The translations under genes were made by a program, and so were the position numbers. The notes beneath the pieces were generated by a model, which did not search any database, was not told the DNA's origin, and saw only the letters and a program-made list of their open reading frames with translations. 64,000 bases of DNA, from NCBI GenBank assembly GCA_949126835.1, contig OX421502.1, forward strand, positions 31,477,227-31,541,226, given 5' to 3'. This stretch comes from Anisus vortex. Taxonomy: Eukaryota; Mollusca; Gastropoda; Planorbidae. Position 1 is the stretch's first letter. Each line of letters begins with the position of its first letter. Positions 11,203 to 23,400 of this stretch are shown piece by piece.

Positions 11203-12016
11203 ATAATCGATTTTTATTTCAAGACGTTACCATGTGTTCTATCTTTTTAGCCCTACGAATATTTCGCTCTTCGATACTCACAAAAGAAGAAACAAACAAA
11301 AAGCTAATTAAATAGATATGTACGTTTTAAATTTTTTATTTAGAGCCTAATAATAAGCGGAGTATGCTTACTAATGCGGGAATGAATGAACGTTGCAGTA
11401 CCGACATCTTAACAGCAGCATTTATATGAGAAACTTGTGGTTGACGTTGTTGTCAAACTTTTCATGTTAATTTTTTTGTTATTGTATTTTTAAATGTTTT
11501 TAAAAAATAACACTGTCGATTAAAAACCAAAAAAAAAAGGCACAGCTCTCAGAAGTATGTCATGGGAAATCTAGGGGATGTAATTCCAAATGTCTTGTCG
11601 GACCACTCGTCAGACCACCGGACTAGGGTTGATGCCCATGTGGACCAAACGACAAATAGTAAATTAATAATATACTTTTTCTAACTTCCACGGTATGACT
11701 ATAGTAGCTTAAGTACGGTAAACTGGTAGATAGTGAACGTTAACTTTAGAAGTAATGCAACAGGGCGGACCTCTTGCTTGTCCAATAAGCTTCATTCAAA
11801 CGTAACACAAATTAACTTACATCGCTCCCGCATCGCTTATAACACAAAATTAAAAATATAGGTTACATACAGGGCCGGCTCGTCCATATAGGCAACCTAG
11901 GCGGCCGCCTAGGGCGAAAAATTTGGTGGGGGGAGAGGGGGGTGCATAAATGACGGTCTAGCATGTACAGGGGAAGGCGGAGACACCCTAATTTGAGTAT
12001 CAGATAAAAAAGAATT

Positions 12017-12265
12017 ATGTCACAAGCATTCTGTCACAAGCATCCTGTCACACGTGTTCTGTCACAATATTATGCCACACGAATTCTGTCACAAGCATTT
12101 TGTCACAAGCATTTTGTCACAAGCATTTTGTCACAAGCATTCTGTCACAAGCATTCTGTCACAAGCATTATGTCACAAGCATTCAGTCACAAGCATTCTG
12201 TCACAAGCATTCTTTCATAATCAGTCTGTCACAAGTATTCATTCAGAAGCATTTTGTCACAACAC
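12017..12265 (+). repeat. 14-bp tandem array
   Basis: About 17 copies of TTCTGTCACAAGCA with few changes. Because 14 is not a multiple of 3, all frames stay open and give spurious peptides rich in CHKHFVTS. The same unit occurs at 32205-32279, 33665-33715 and 56668-56762. Confidence 0.95.
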
Positions 12266-12709
12266 ACACTTACACTATCACATTAAAACATCAAATGAAA
12301 GACTACACGCCGATTTGGACAACTAGGAGACCTAGTGCAATTATAAATCAATGAGGCAGGAGACGTTGAAGAGATTGATAACACATGAATAAGAAGATGA
12401 TTAAATTAAACTACTCAGTTTTCTTTTAATGTGGGCATAAAATTATTATTATTATTAGCCTAACTAATGAGAATCAATTTGTAAAGATGTATTTAATTAC
12501 AGAGGCGTATTCTCCCTAAACGTTATGATAAGCTGGACAAACATGGCGTCTCTACTTTCCGCTCACACCAGATAGTAATCTAAGTTTACCTTAGCGATAC
12601 ATTTAAAAAGACGAGGATTCGATGTGAAAGTAATCTAAATGATGGCGTCACTTTAAAATGGAAATGAAGTGCGCTCCTCCCACAAACTAATTTGTGAATA
12701 TCCAACGGA

Positions 12710-13250
12710 GGCTTTGGTTTAATCTTAATCGTTGCTGTGGTTTAATCCTAAACGTTGTCTGTGGATTGAACCTAAACGTGGCTACGTTTTAATCTTAAAC
12801 CTGGCTATTGTTTAATCCTAATTGTGGCTATGGTTTAATCCTAAACGTGGCTTTGGTTTAATCCTAAACGTGATTATGGTTTTAATCCTAAAACGTGATT
12901 ATGGTTTAATCCTAAACGTGATTATGGTTTAATCCTATACGTGGCTATGGTTAATCCTAATCGAGGCTATGGTTTTAATCCTAAACGTGATTATGGTTTA
13001 ATCCTAAACGTGATTATGGTTTATCCTAAATGTGATTATGGTTTAATCCTATACGTGGCTATGGTTAATCCTAAACGAGGCTATGGTTTAATCCTAAACG
13101 TGATTATGGTTTAATCCTTTACGTGGCTATGGTTTAATCCTAAACGAGGCTATGGTTTAATCCTAAACGAGGCTATGGTTTTAATCCTAAACGAGGCTAT
13201 GGTTTAATCCTAAACGAGGCTATGGTTTAATCCTAAACGTGGCTTTGTTT
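12710..13250 (+). repeat. 22-bp tandem array
   Basis: About 24 degenerate copies of a unit built around GGTTTAATCCTAAACGTG plus GCTAT. Variants with GATTAT instead of GGCTAT cluster in the middle, hinting at higher-order block duplication. The same array is found at 33970-34495 and 63488-63645. Confidence 0.95.
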
Positions 13251-13799
13251 GGTTTTGTTTTTGTTGAGGGGGGGGGGAGAGTTTTAACCAAAATACAAGG
13301 TATATTTTTAAATCCCAAAATGCGTTGCAGGTTGCACAATAGGCCTGGGCCTTCTCGGGGGCCGCGTGTCTGAGATCGCCTGATAAACGCCATATTATGT
13401 TCACACAGGTAACAGCACACCCAAACACACAATGTATCGTCAAAAGTACATAAAAAGTGCTGCCTACGCAGTGCACAATTATTGGGGGGGGGGGGGATGA
13501 ATCAAGTGAAACGTCAACAAGTAGGCTAATATGTCCACAAACTAAGTCTATTGATTTGTCATCAGCCTGCCCGCATTTAGTCAACATTGACAACGCTTTT
13601 CATTTAGATCAGAGAAAACCAACAATAAGGCCTATAGACATTCACTAGAGTTTATAGAGATTCTCAAATGCCGGGTTTCGACCCAGTAACGGGTCACGAT
13701 AAAACAATTACGGGGTTCTCAAATAGTAAAGAAAAAAAAATTTCACCATTCAGAACTTATCTTTTTTAAGTTTGAAAAAAAAAAACCAGAATCAAGCTT

Positions 13800-14215
13800 T
13801 TCTTGTCTTATTTGATATATTACAGACGCTCCTTCTATAGAGAAGATTTTTGCGTCCTACGCTTATCTGTGGTCTGAGTCTAGTCTTGCATTTTTTTAGT
13901 AGTGTTTTAAATGATGTTAAGTTACTTGTTGTCCTGGTTTGTAACCCATTCCAGGCTTGGATGCCTCTCGGGCATAAAGAGTACTAATATGTATTTTTTC
14001 TGGCATAAGGAATAAGGAAAGTGTTTTTGTCCTTGTGGTGTTTTGGGGGCAATGGGGGCGTAGGTGTCAAGGAGAGCACCACATTTGAGCTGGGAACTAT
14101 AATCTACCCTTTCAAGATAATTTACTCTAAGCGGTTGTTTGTACAAACACTGTATTAGCGCCACTAATGAATTGATGATTGAAGTAAGTGTGTGTGTGTC
14201 TCTCTCTTCTGTATT
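13800..14215 (-). mobile_element. LINE 3' tail inside composite module A
   Basis: On the minus strand reads YSLCPRGIQAWNGLQTRT, the WN-containing last segment of LINE ORF2 proteins, then a short tail. The homologous piece is at 35040-35265 in module B. Confidence 0.6.
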
Positions 14216-14370
14216 TAACATGTCAACGTATTTAGCACTCGCTCTGAAACATATATAGTTGATTGCTCCTTGATAATATTTACCTTTTGCTTATATAATT
14301 AGTTGCTATTGACATTGATACTATTTTCCACTCATTGATATTCTAAATTGCTGTTGCAAGTGTGGTCTCC

Positions 14371-14372
<2 letters not shown>

Positions 14373-14447
<75 letters not shown>

Positions 14448-14500
14448 ACCCCCCCCCCCCCCCCCCCCCCCCCTCCCCCCCCCCCCCCCCCCCCCCCCCC
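14373..14500 (+). repeat. 128-nt near-pure C tract
   Basis: All C except A at 14402, A at 14448 and T at 14474. The open frames through it (polyproline or polyglycine) are artefacts. On the minus strand it is a G tract able to form G-quadruplexes. Confidence 0.97.
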
Positions 14501-14907
14501 GAATCTATGAGGTTTGTTGCCCTTGTCAAATTCACTTTGTAACTCAAACAAATTCGCCGACCGGAAGATAAGAATTACTTTGGAAGACTGACCGCCTCTT
14601 CCTTCCTCCCCCTCCCCTCACCGCACCCCCCTTCCCCCGCACCCATTTTTTCATTTGGTTGATGTATCGGCTCAAGTCATTTATCAAATGCAATATTTAT
14701 GTGAATAAACTTCCAAATTATATGGCATGCTTTACTTGTTAATATAGTCTATGTGTGTGATGTTTAGCGACAGTGTCAAGTTAGTTAATAGCGTCATCGC
14801 AGGCTAAATAATTAAACGAGCCGAGAAACTTTAAAAATAAATTAATGTTGTCTTAACATCACATAGAATCACAGCACATTCGGGACCAAATACTCCATAG
14901 GAATCAC

Positions 14908-16440
14908 TGTAAATTTGTTGGCAAAGGTAAATTCTGCAACTGTATTTTCGGCATGGTAATTTTGGCAAAGGTAAATTCGGCAACGGTATTTTCGGTGAAA
15001 CTAACAAAACTGTAAATTTGGCAACGGTAAACTTGGCAAACGTAAGGACATGTATTTTGACACTATTTAACAAAATGAAGGGGTGGGGATCATTTGCACC
15101 ACCCTTTGCCCACGCCCCTCGGATCACCAGAGTAACAAGCCTAATCAAGGGTAATCAGCATCATCATTCCGATCTAGCAGCCATCTGGGCACCTGCCTTT
15201 AGGCAAAAGATCTAATTAGCTATAAAAAAAAAGCAATTAATTATCATAATTCCAACATCTCTTTGTCATTATAATGCTTGTGTTTTTTATTTAAATATCC
15301 ATTATGTTAATGGTTTTTGCTCGTTTTTCGTTGTTGTTTTTGCTTTCGCTGATGTTATTGCTAAGCTCATTCTAATGTGTAATGTCTAAAGAATACGAAC
15401 GACCCTTCCGGCTCTTACGTCCAGGACGTAAAGATGTTCAGGTTTGGTTCCAGGGGTGGGGCACGCCAAGATCTTGTCCGAGAGCCAGCCACCCAGTGGC
15501 ACGCCATAAGGCGCCCGGTAGCACACATTTCAAATTATATGTCTGGAAATCCAGGTACCATGTTGGGGTCGAGGCGGACTACTACGGACAGTGCTTTCTC
15601 CCCACCGATGCTCAGAGCCTTTTGGCGGTGCTATGAGACCCGGACGCGCAGCAGTGGCTGTTTTCCAAGCGTTAGACTACGGGTGTTGCAATTTGATGCA
15701 AGCGTATCGATGGTTTCCAGACTTCGCCCACGATGAAGACGCACCTATTCCGGTTGCAGTATTCATCTGTACATCTATAGATTTTCGTCTTTTATTCGTT
15801 GTCTGTACTCTGTCTGCAACTATTGACTGCGCATAGAACTGTTCCCAATGGGATATGCGCTTTACAAGTATTATTATTATTATTATTAAACTAATTAAAA
15901 TATGTAGGCTTTAGGTCCATATATATATTAACTTCTATATGTTGATTCTTGTTATTTTTTTTTATATGTGGCAAATTAGGAATTTCCCTATGCACATTAC
16001 GTTAAAAAATAAGAATTTAAAACTTTAAAAATATTCTTATTTTTACCTTTCACAAATAGATAAACAATTAGGTTATCAATACTTTAGGCGGAAAAAGCTC
16101 AGGATTAGCCAGCTAATAGTTACCTAACTCTCTTTTTCTGTAACTCTCCCCACCTTGCACCATTATCCCACCTCCCATTGAAACCCTGGATGCGCCACTG
16201 CTGTAAAAAAAAGTCCTTGGTGTATAAACAAGATGTAAAAGTTTCTTAACAGCCGGCGCCATATTAATGTTTAAATAATTTAGATTTACTTCTCACATAC
16301 ATTGACAAAGGAAACTGTGGAAAGCTTATGCGTAAACAATTCTTGCATTTGACTCTTGACAGCCGTAGAGGTAAGACAGTTTTTGTTTAACAGACGTAGA
16401 GGATCATTAGATCATTCAAAACATGACTGTATACATTATC
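14908..16440. repeat. Dispersed segmental repeat, copy 1
   Basis: Begins with short repeats of the type GGTAAATTCGGCAA (14908-15050), then a GC-richer block (15378-15735) with CCAGCCACCCAGTGGCACGC, then CCTGGATGCGCCACTG (16187) and a stretch to about 16440. Parts recur at 36490-37490 and 38790-39735. No intact protein is seen; the short open frames are not shared in frame between copies. Confidence 0.7.
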
Positions 16441-16600
16441 TATATTATATATATATAAAGTACGAAGTTTGTGTCTAATCCGACTACCATTGGTTAATTT
16501 AAAGACACGTGGTCTTATTGTCTCATCTTTTACTTTTGCGATCTCGATTTCTGCATGTGTCCTCCCTAGCTGAATATTAATTATGCTAATGCTTTAATAT
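16440..16600. repeat. Truncated copy of the AT-flanked repeat with TAAAGTACGAAG start
   Basis: After a TATATATA run reads TAAAGTACGAAGTTTGTGTC, matching the 5' part of the elements at 40215 and 41285. The tRNA-like core and 3' hairpin are missing. Confidence 0.65.
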
Positions 16601-16847
16601 TTCTGCTATTTTATGACTCGAATGACTTCTTTTCGGAATCCCCGATTCCCTCTTTGCACGTTTTATTTAATCACTATGATTTTCTCAATGAAAAAATAAA
16701 ATTAAAATCGAAAGTTGTATACAGCGGAAACATTTGGGCAATCGTAGGAGCGTAGAAGTAATTTAAGACAGCGTTATTGCATGCGCAAGGAAAAAGAACA
16801 TATAAGCTCTAAAAAAAAAATCACAAGCCGTCCATCTTTTTATAGTC
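16585..16847. mobile_element. Palindromic MITE, copy 1
   Basis: Ends ATGCTTTAATATTTCTGC and, at the right, CCATCTTTTTATAGTC, inverted relative to the copies starting GACTATAATAAGATGG. It holds the internal GTATACAGCGGAAA shared by all copies (18726, 35473, 54394). Confidence 0.7.
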
Positions 16848-17129
16848 TTAGGTAAAACTAATAATATAAATGATTTTTATATGAAAAACTTTGAACTTTT
16901 ATGATTTATTGAATTAAACAGTTTTTTGCTTCCTAACCAGTCTACATAACAATTCTGCGACACATTTTTATGTAGAGGCGAAGGGAGTAAAAATTGTTAA
17001 AATGTGGGTGGCATGTTTTGTAAACGAATTCTCTAAACAATAATTATGATATTGCAGTCGTTACATCAGCCCGTCAAGGACTAATGGTAGGCCTGCTAAA
17101 TTCAACCACTGGGACGTGTTTTTAACAGA

Positions 17130-17318
17130 CGTTATTGTTCTAGTTTCTAGGCAACCTCTTGCTAAGATTTTAAATCGAATTGAGTTCGTTCTCTGTTGTT
17201 GTAGACGTTCGTAAATTCTTTTTTTTTTATGAAAGTGTCGCCAACAAAACCATTTCTCACTTTCTGTTTTCTCAAGACTGTACATTGACCTTGCAAGTAT
17301 TTTGTCAACAATAAAGAG
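17130..17318 (+). promoter_or_regulatory. 5' flank of LAAO gene 2, conserved with gene 3
   Basis: Aligns with 41745-41890 upstream of gene 3 (shared GCTAAGATT, TTTCTGTTTTCTCAAG and TTTGCAAGTA-like blocks). It probably holds the 5' UTR and proximal promoter. No TATA box is evident. This is also the left edge of the block duplicated between genes 2 and 3. Confidence 0.45.
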
Positions 17319-17410
17319 ATGTCGCTTTTTCCAGTGACTGTTCTGATCTTCTGTACTCTGCTGGCCACATGTCAATGTCTGCCGTCGGAGAGACAAACAA
17401 AAAAAGGAAA
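17319..17410 (+). CDS. LAAO gene 2 exon 1 (signal peptide)
   Basis: ATG at 17319 preceded by aaagag; same context as gene 3. 92 nt, donor GGAAA|gtattt. Encodes a Met, a hydrophobic run [15 protein letters not shown] and a basic LPSERQTKKGK stretch. Leaves two bases of a codon. Cleavage is expected near the CQC end. Confidence 0.85.
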
Positions 17411-20400
17411 GTATTTATGTATTATATGAAGGGTGTGGATATACATGTACCACTGTATTATGGGAAGGGTGTGGATATACATGTACCACTGTATTAAGTT
17501 GTATTTAAATAGTGGCAATAATACTGTTCAAAGTAATACGATTTTTTATACAACAAGAGGATGGAGCAAAAAAACTATTAGTGCTTCCTAGTAGTTCACC
17601 GGATAAAGCTGCATTAAACAGTCCATTGTATGCGGGAGCTCTGCAACATGTCATTTGGACGCAAAATGAATTTCAAACAACTAGACAGGCCAAAATATTG
17701 TGAACATTTATTGACAATATTATTATAATGTATTTTTTAAAAACCTGCCGATAAAATTTTTTTGGATCAGATACACACACCCGATTTAAAGTGTGCTATG
17801 TAACATGATTGTTTAATCAAACAATTTATGATTACATTTATCCACATTAAACGATAACATTATTTTAGATGTTGTTATTTTGTTGTTTCTGACTCTTGTA
17901 ATATTATAAGTTTGAATATGTCTACACACGAGTGTGAATGCTTGTGTGATTATACTGTACGCATGACAGTATGTTTGCAGCACTTAAATGCGTTAAAGTT
18001 ATTGATGCTGTAGGGCCTACCGGGTTATCAAAGGACGTAGATTTAATTTGTAAGCCTTTACATAGAGTACGACTTAAACTAATTTTATTCACAACATCAT
18101 TAAGAAATAGGTTTAAAGAAAGTACTTGGAAAGGATACTTAGGTTTTTCTATACTTGAAAACATTTCGATTTCTAATACATTATTATAAATAATTTCGAA
18201 AAGCATTTTTTTTTCAGTGCGTACAAATATGGTTGAGTATATCTGAGTCGTTTCCCTTCCTGTCAACAGACGAGTGTGAAAGATATATGGACGTTGCCCT
18301 GGTTGGAGCAGGGCCTTCAGGGACCTACTCGGCCTACAGGCTGCGCGATGATGGACTGCGCATTGAGGTTTTTGAGTACTCGAACCGTGTGGGTGGACGT
18401 CTATACACAGACCATTTACCGGACGTACAAGACATCAATATAGAACTGGGAGGAATGAGGTTCATTTCAGGGGTTCACACTAAAGTTATGGACCTTGTTG
18501 AAAAGCTGGGTAATTAATTTGAATTCATCGAAAATTATAGTTAGCAATTTTTAACCGTTGAATTAAACAGCACTAATAAAACATTACAAGGCATGCTTAA
18601 GGATTCCTGCTTGAATTATTCACAAAACCAACTACATAAACTTATTTACAAATATCAAAACAATATTCAAAATACATCTAACTGTAAGGCGCAATTATCT
18701 TCTGTCAAGCAAAGACTATACATTTTAATAAGATGGACCACTTGCTTTATTTTTAGATCTTATATGTTCTTTTTCCGTGCGCATCTAATAATGCTATCTT
18801 AAATGACTTCTACGCTCCTATGTTTGCCAAATATTTCCGCTGTATACAACTTTCAATTTTAATTTTAATTTTTCATTGAGAAAATCATAGCGATTAAGAA
18901 AAACGGAAGTGCACAGTACAATGGGAATCGGGAATTTCGAAAAGAAGTCATTCGAGTCATCAAAATCAGAAATATTAAAGCAAGCGTTCTATCTTATTAT
19001 AGTCAACAACGTTATCAAAAAGGCCCTATATAACCTTCGATGTTGATGAGCCGGAAATTCAACAATTCAATTCAATTCAATAGTCTTTGTGTAAAGAAGG
19101 AGTGTCTGTACAAACGAGATATAAAGCTGGATACTCTAGACCGGTCAAATAGAAATATTTCCTAAAGAAAAAGTTTGCCTAAAAAATCAGTTTTTATTTC
19201 GATGAGATACATGTAATAAAGAGTTCATAAAAATTGTTGTTGAGGTCAGTAGCGCAGTCGTCTTCTAGAATCCAAACATTGTTTCATTCAAACCCGAAAA
19301 TTTTAATGAAGAAATGTTTTTAAAACTCTAAAGAGAAAAATCGAGTTTCCATTTCCATCAGTAGCGTATAATTTTTAAACATAGCTTTCTATTAAATTTT
19401 TTATCATGCTGTAATTTTATAACAATTTTAGGCTGTAGTAAATTATGTTAACTTGGTTTCCATAGAAATGTTTTTTTTTTTCAATATATATTATATACTG
19501 ATTCATTGTTTGGACCAGACTTCATGTGTGTCAATAACAAGTTATTTCTTAAATTTCATTCTTTAATAATAAAGACTCATACGGGTCTATGTGAGTTTGT
19601 GTGTGTTTTTAGGTGAATAGGTTTGTAAACATAATTTTTTAACATATAAAATATCAAGTCCCTTAAAACATTTAATATATTTAAAATTAAAAGGTGTATA
19701 CAACCTGCATTAAAAAAATTACAGGGAATGGTGGAGGGGCCCATTATGTGATAGACGTTAGAAATGAAAGAAGTGGCGTTGAAGTAATTCTTAGAATTAG
19801 AATAGATCTAAGTCATCGAAGGAAAACAAACTGTCATATAGATAACAATTTCATTTTAAAAAAGTGTCGTTCCGAATTGTGGTAAAGGCAAATAGAAATA
19901 CAAACAAATAGAACTACGAAAATCATTTAAATCAAAATGTAGTAAAAAAATTATCAAACATTTTAGTTTCTTCTCTTTAGTTAGTCATCTCTAGGTCACA
20001 GCATACTCGAGCCAATCATAACAGTTGCATTTGTCACTTGATTGCTTTCTAGATTGCTTTATAGATTAAATTCTAAACTCGTGGCTACATTTCTGTCTAG
20101 AATGGTGTCTAGGTTTCGTTCCAGATTTTCGTCTAGCTGTGTGTCTTGATCGCATCGGAAAACTTGAAGACCTTTATTTCGTAGCTCTGATGTTTTCGTG
20201 GGGCTCAATATAAAAGCATGTGGTTATATCTAGTTTGTGTACATGGAAGAGAAATTCCCTAACAGTAATTAATTAATGAGTGAATCTAAAACCACTTAGT
20301 TAAACGGTTAAAATCGATGTTAAATCTGTAGATTTACGAACTAACTTATGCATATAATTTTTATAATTAATTAATATGGAGCCTGCTTAGATCTCTCTCT

Positions 20401-23400
20401 CTCTATATGCCTATATTTTGTTTAATAAACTCAATCTATGTATAAGCTACTCAAACAGAATTTGTATACTGTCAGGTCTGACGTCACATCCTTTCGCCAG
20501 CAAGAGGGATACTCGATTTTATCTGAGAGGTCAAAGTTATCACCGTAACGAACTCCTTACCGGAAACATTCCTTACAATCTGAGCGCTGAGGAAAACGCT
20601 AATCGTGGAAGACTATTTAAGTACTACAATTTACTAACAATCCTTCCCTCAATGAAGGGTTTAAGTTTATCATAAAACGAATAGACCGTAATTTATCATT
20701 ATAGATCTAATATCTTGTTTGGATTGTAGCAATTTGACTTATGGAGTGTTGTTTTTTTTTTGTTTTTTTTTTAAAGCCACTATCTGGAGAAATTAACTGG
20801 ATTCCAAGAGAGCTATGTAAATGAGACCATACTGATGCAGCTGAAGCTACGGGATGGACGATATCTTTATACCGTTCCGTAAATATAATATTGTATCAGA
20901 TTTGTGTATGTTCAAAAGTTGATACAAAAATTTAATCAATATAAATGAAATAGGGGTGAACTCTTTTTAAAATGGAAGGACCAGATTGCAAGATTGGAAA
21001 CAATAATGTCTTCGGTTCATCAAACAGAGATAAAAGATGTGCTTGCAAAAAGTGTTAAATCCACATAATCCCTCGTACACTTTGACACTGAAAGCTTAAG
21101 AATTTATAATATTATTTCACGCAAAAGATTTTAGTCTAAACGAGAAAGTACGGTTGTTGTTGTTGTTATTTTGTTTGCTGGTTAGTTAATTTGTAAATCT
21201 AATGTACCAGTAGCAAAATGTAGGATATATCTGTAGTCGATGTCGCATTTAATTTTGTGACAATTAACACAATACGAGTTTGCCACTGTTTGATATGTTT
21301 TGTTTGGTTCTTGGGATGTCTGAATATTATTCCACCGAAGTTCCTTAATGCAGCAAAGGTGTGTTTATACGTTTAAAACTTTTAAATGGGATAGAGCACC
21401 TACTCCCATAAAGTCTTGCCGTGCCATATTCCAAGTGGCAATAGTAAAATCATGTGAAGACGTAGATTGGTTTGCCTTTGAGTAATTTATTTTTGTACAA
21501 AATATTTTAGTTTTTCTTTTGGAAATTTGTATATTTTCCCTAGGCTGCGTTATTAAATCTGTGCATCAAAAGTCTGGAGAATTATCTTCTTAAGCTCTCT
21601 TGGTATCTGCCTTTATTTTCAGGTTACTTACGCTAGCCTGTCGGGATCCACCAAATTCCTGAAAGGCAACAGATTCAGATTTTGGTCCATCCAGGGTATT
21701 TGCTTTTCCCGCTTTGCTTACTTACTTAAATCATGTCGTCCCACCAGGAACATAGGCCGCCATTAAGAGATCTCCAGGTACATCCTGGGACATTTTCTCT
21801 AGCCTACCCCAGCTACACACTTTCGTTATTTTGGCGTCAGCTTCCATTTCAAATCTCCAGGTGTTTTTTGGCCGACCTCTTTTTCCTCTTGCCCTGGGGG
21901 TTCCAAGTGAGAACGTGTCTGTTAATGCAGTGTGTCGGTTTTCTAAGTGTGTGGCCGATTCATGTCAATCTCTTTTGGACTTTTGGATAACTTCTTCTAA
22001 TACAGGCATCTGTTTAGTTTGTTGCGAGATTTCTTCATTGCTGGAGGTTTTGGTCAGCATACATTAAGGATCATTCTGGGGCAGATGTTGATAAAATGAC
22101 TGCATTTATTTTTACATTGGAGGTTGTAACTTTCGATGTTTCAGATCCATAGATCAGAAAAAGGTTTCACAATGGCGCTAAAAATTCTATAAAAAGTCTA
22201 GACTAGTACTCTAGAGTCCCAAACAATTTTTACTTCATTAAGGCCTAGATTTCCCTGCCTGCGTCTTACAAGTTGTGGGCTTTCACCTATCCGCCAGCAG
22301 TTGGTGCGCTCGATGAAAGATCATTAACGCAACACATTCTAGATGGTGCACGGTAGCCGAGCGGCAACGCGTTCGACTGGCGATCCAAAGGTCCTTAGTT
22401 CGAATCCTGTTGGAGGCTAGTATTTTTTTTCCCATGAGTTGAGATTGTCCCTGAGTCTACCCAGCTCTGATGGGCACCTGAGATTACTTGGGCCCCTAGT
22501 ATGTCGTGGCCACAGAAACTTTAACAGCCCTATGATCAGTATGATCCGAAGGTTACTTTACTTTTTTTTGTACTAGATAACAATAACACAAACACAAAAA
22601 TTAAAATAACATTGAACTTTTATTAAAAGAATGTGTCAATGTTCAGTTTTCATGATAAAAGTTATATTTTGACATTTTCGACAGAATTGGAGAGGCTTTA
22701 GACATGGTAGCAACAAAAGAGGGTAAGGAATTCATGATGGCAATAGGGGTATTTGAATCAATTTTTGCCAATGACACGTCGGTGACCTTCTTGGAGGCTA
22801 ACGTGGGTCCATACGAGTGAGTAGAGCCTTTAGTCTTTATAGTTTGAATGTAACATTGGACCATATAGGTAATGAGAACAAATGGCTCGAATTCACAGCA
22901 ATGTTTAACCCTCTTTATGACATGACCCAGTGGAAATGTTTTATGATGGTATTGAATAAACCTTCTTCAAAATGTTAAAAGATCTGTTTTTTTTGTTAAG
23001 AAAACAAGTAAATAAAACTTCTTTCGACTTTGATGTAATGTTTATGTTGTTAATACTAGTTTTATGACCAATAGAACCAAGTACATTACCCATGAACCCA
23101 TCTTCAGATAGTACCAAACCCTTAAGATAGGGCCTATCAATAATTTGCCCCATTTTTTTTTCAGCGGATCCGCCCCAATGCTGACTGTAAAGGAAGGGAT
23201 GAGTTCTATTCCTCAGGGGCTTATCAAAGTTTTTCTCAACGCCAATACCAGGTAAGTAATAGTAAACATAATAAAATCAATGCAATTCTTGAAAACAATG
23301 GGATTCTTTCAGCACTTTGTAAGCTTAGTAAAAAAAAAAAAATCATGCAAAATATTTATTGCTCCCTAGATTAGTATATATCTTTACATCTAAAAAGGAG

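Larger units (their letters stand above)
11440..14220. repeat. Composite repeat module A (downstream of LAAO gene 1)
   Basis: Order of parts: a unique-looking left part (11440-11870, shared with 55170-55640), a 14-bp array (12017-12265), a spacer, a 22-bp array (12710-13250), a GC-rich part with CACAATTATTGG and a G run, then a LINE-like 3' tail on the - strand (13800-14215). The same order recurs after gene 2 and after gene 3. The insertion near 11875 begins CAGGGCCGGCTCGTCC, a MITE-like end. Confidence 0.8.

Noticed and set aside
12017..12354. Overlapping frames giving CHKHFVTS-type peptides
   Set aside because: Produced by the 14-bp tandem array, open in all three frames; no gene.
12017..13250. 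CRISPR-like regular repeats
   Set aside because: Units are head-to-tail without spacers, and the genome is clearly eukaryotic with introns.
14321..14571. Poly-glycine and poly-proline frames
   Set aside because: Translation of the C tract on both strands.
17600..17703. Conserved block in intron 1 of all three LAAO genes as a possible missing small exon
   Set aside because: The frame is open in gene 2 but has a stop in gene 3 and no consistent splice sites, so it more likely is a shared old repeat.
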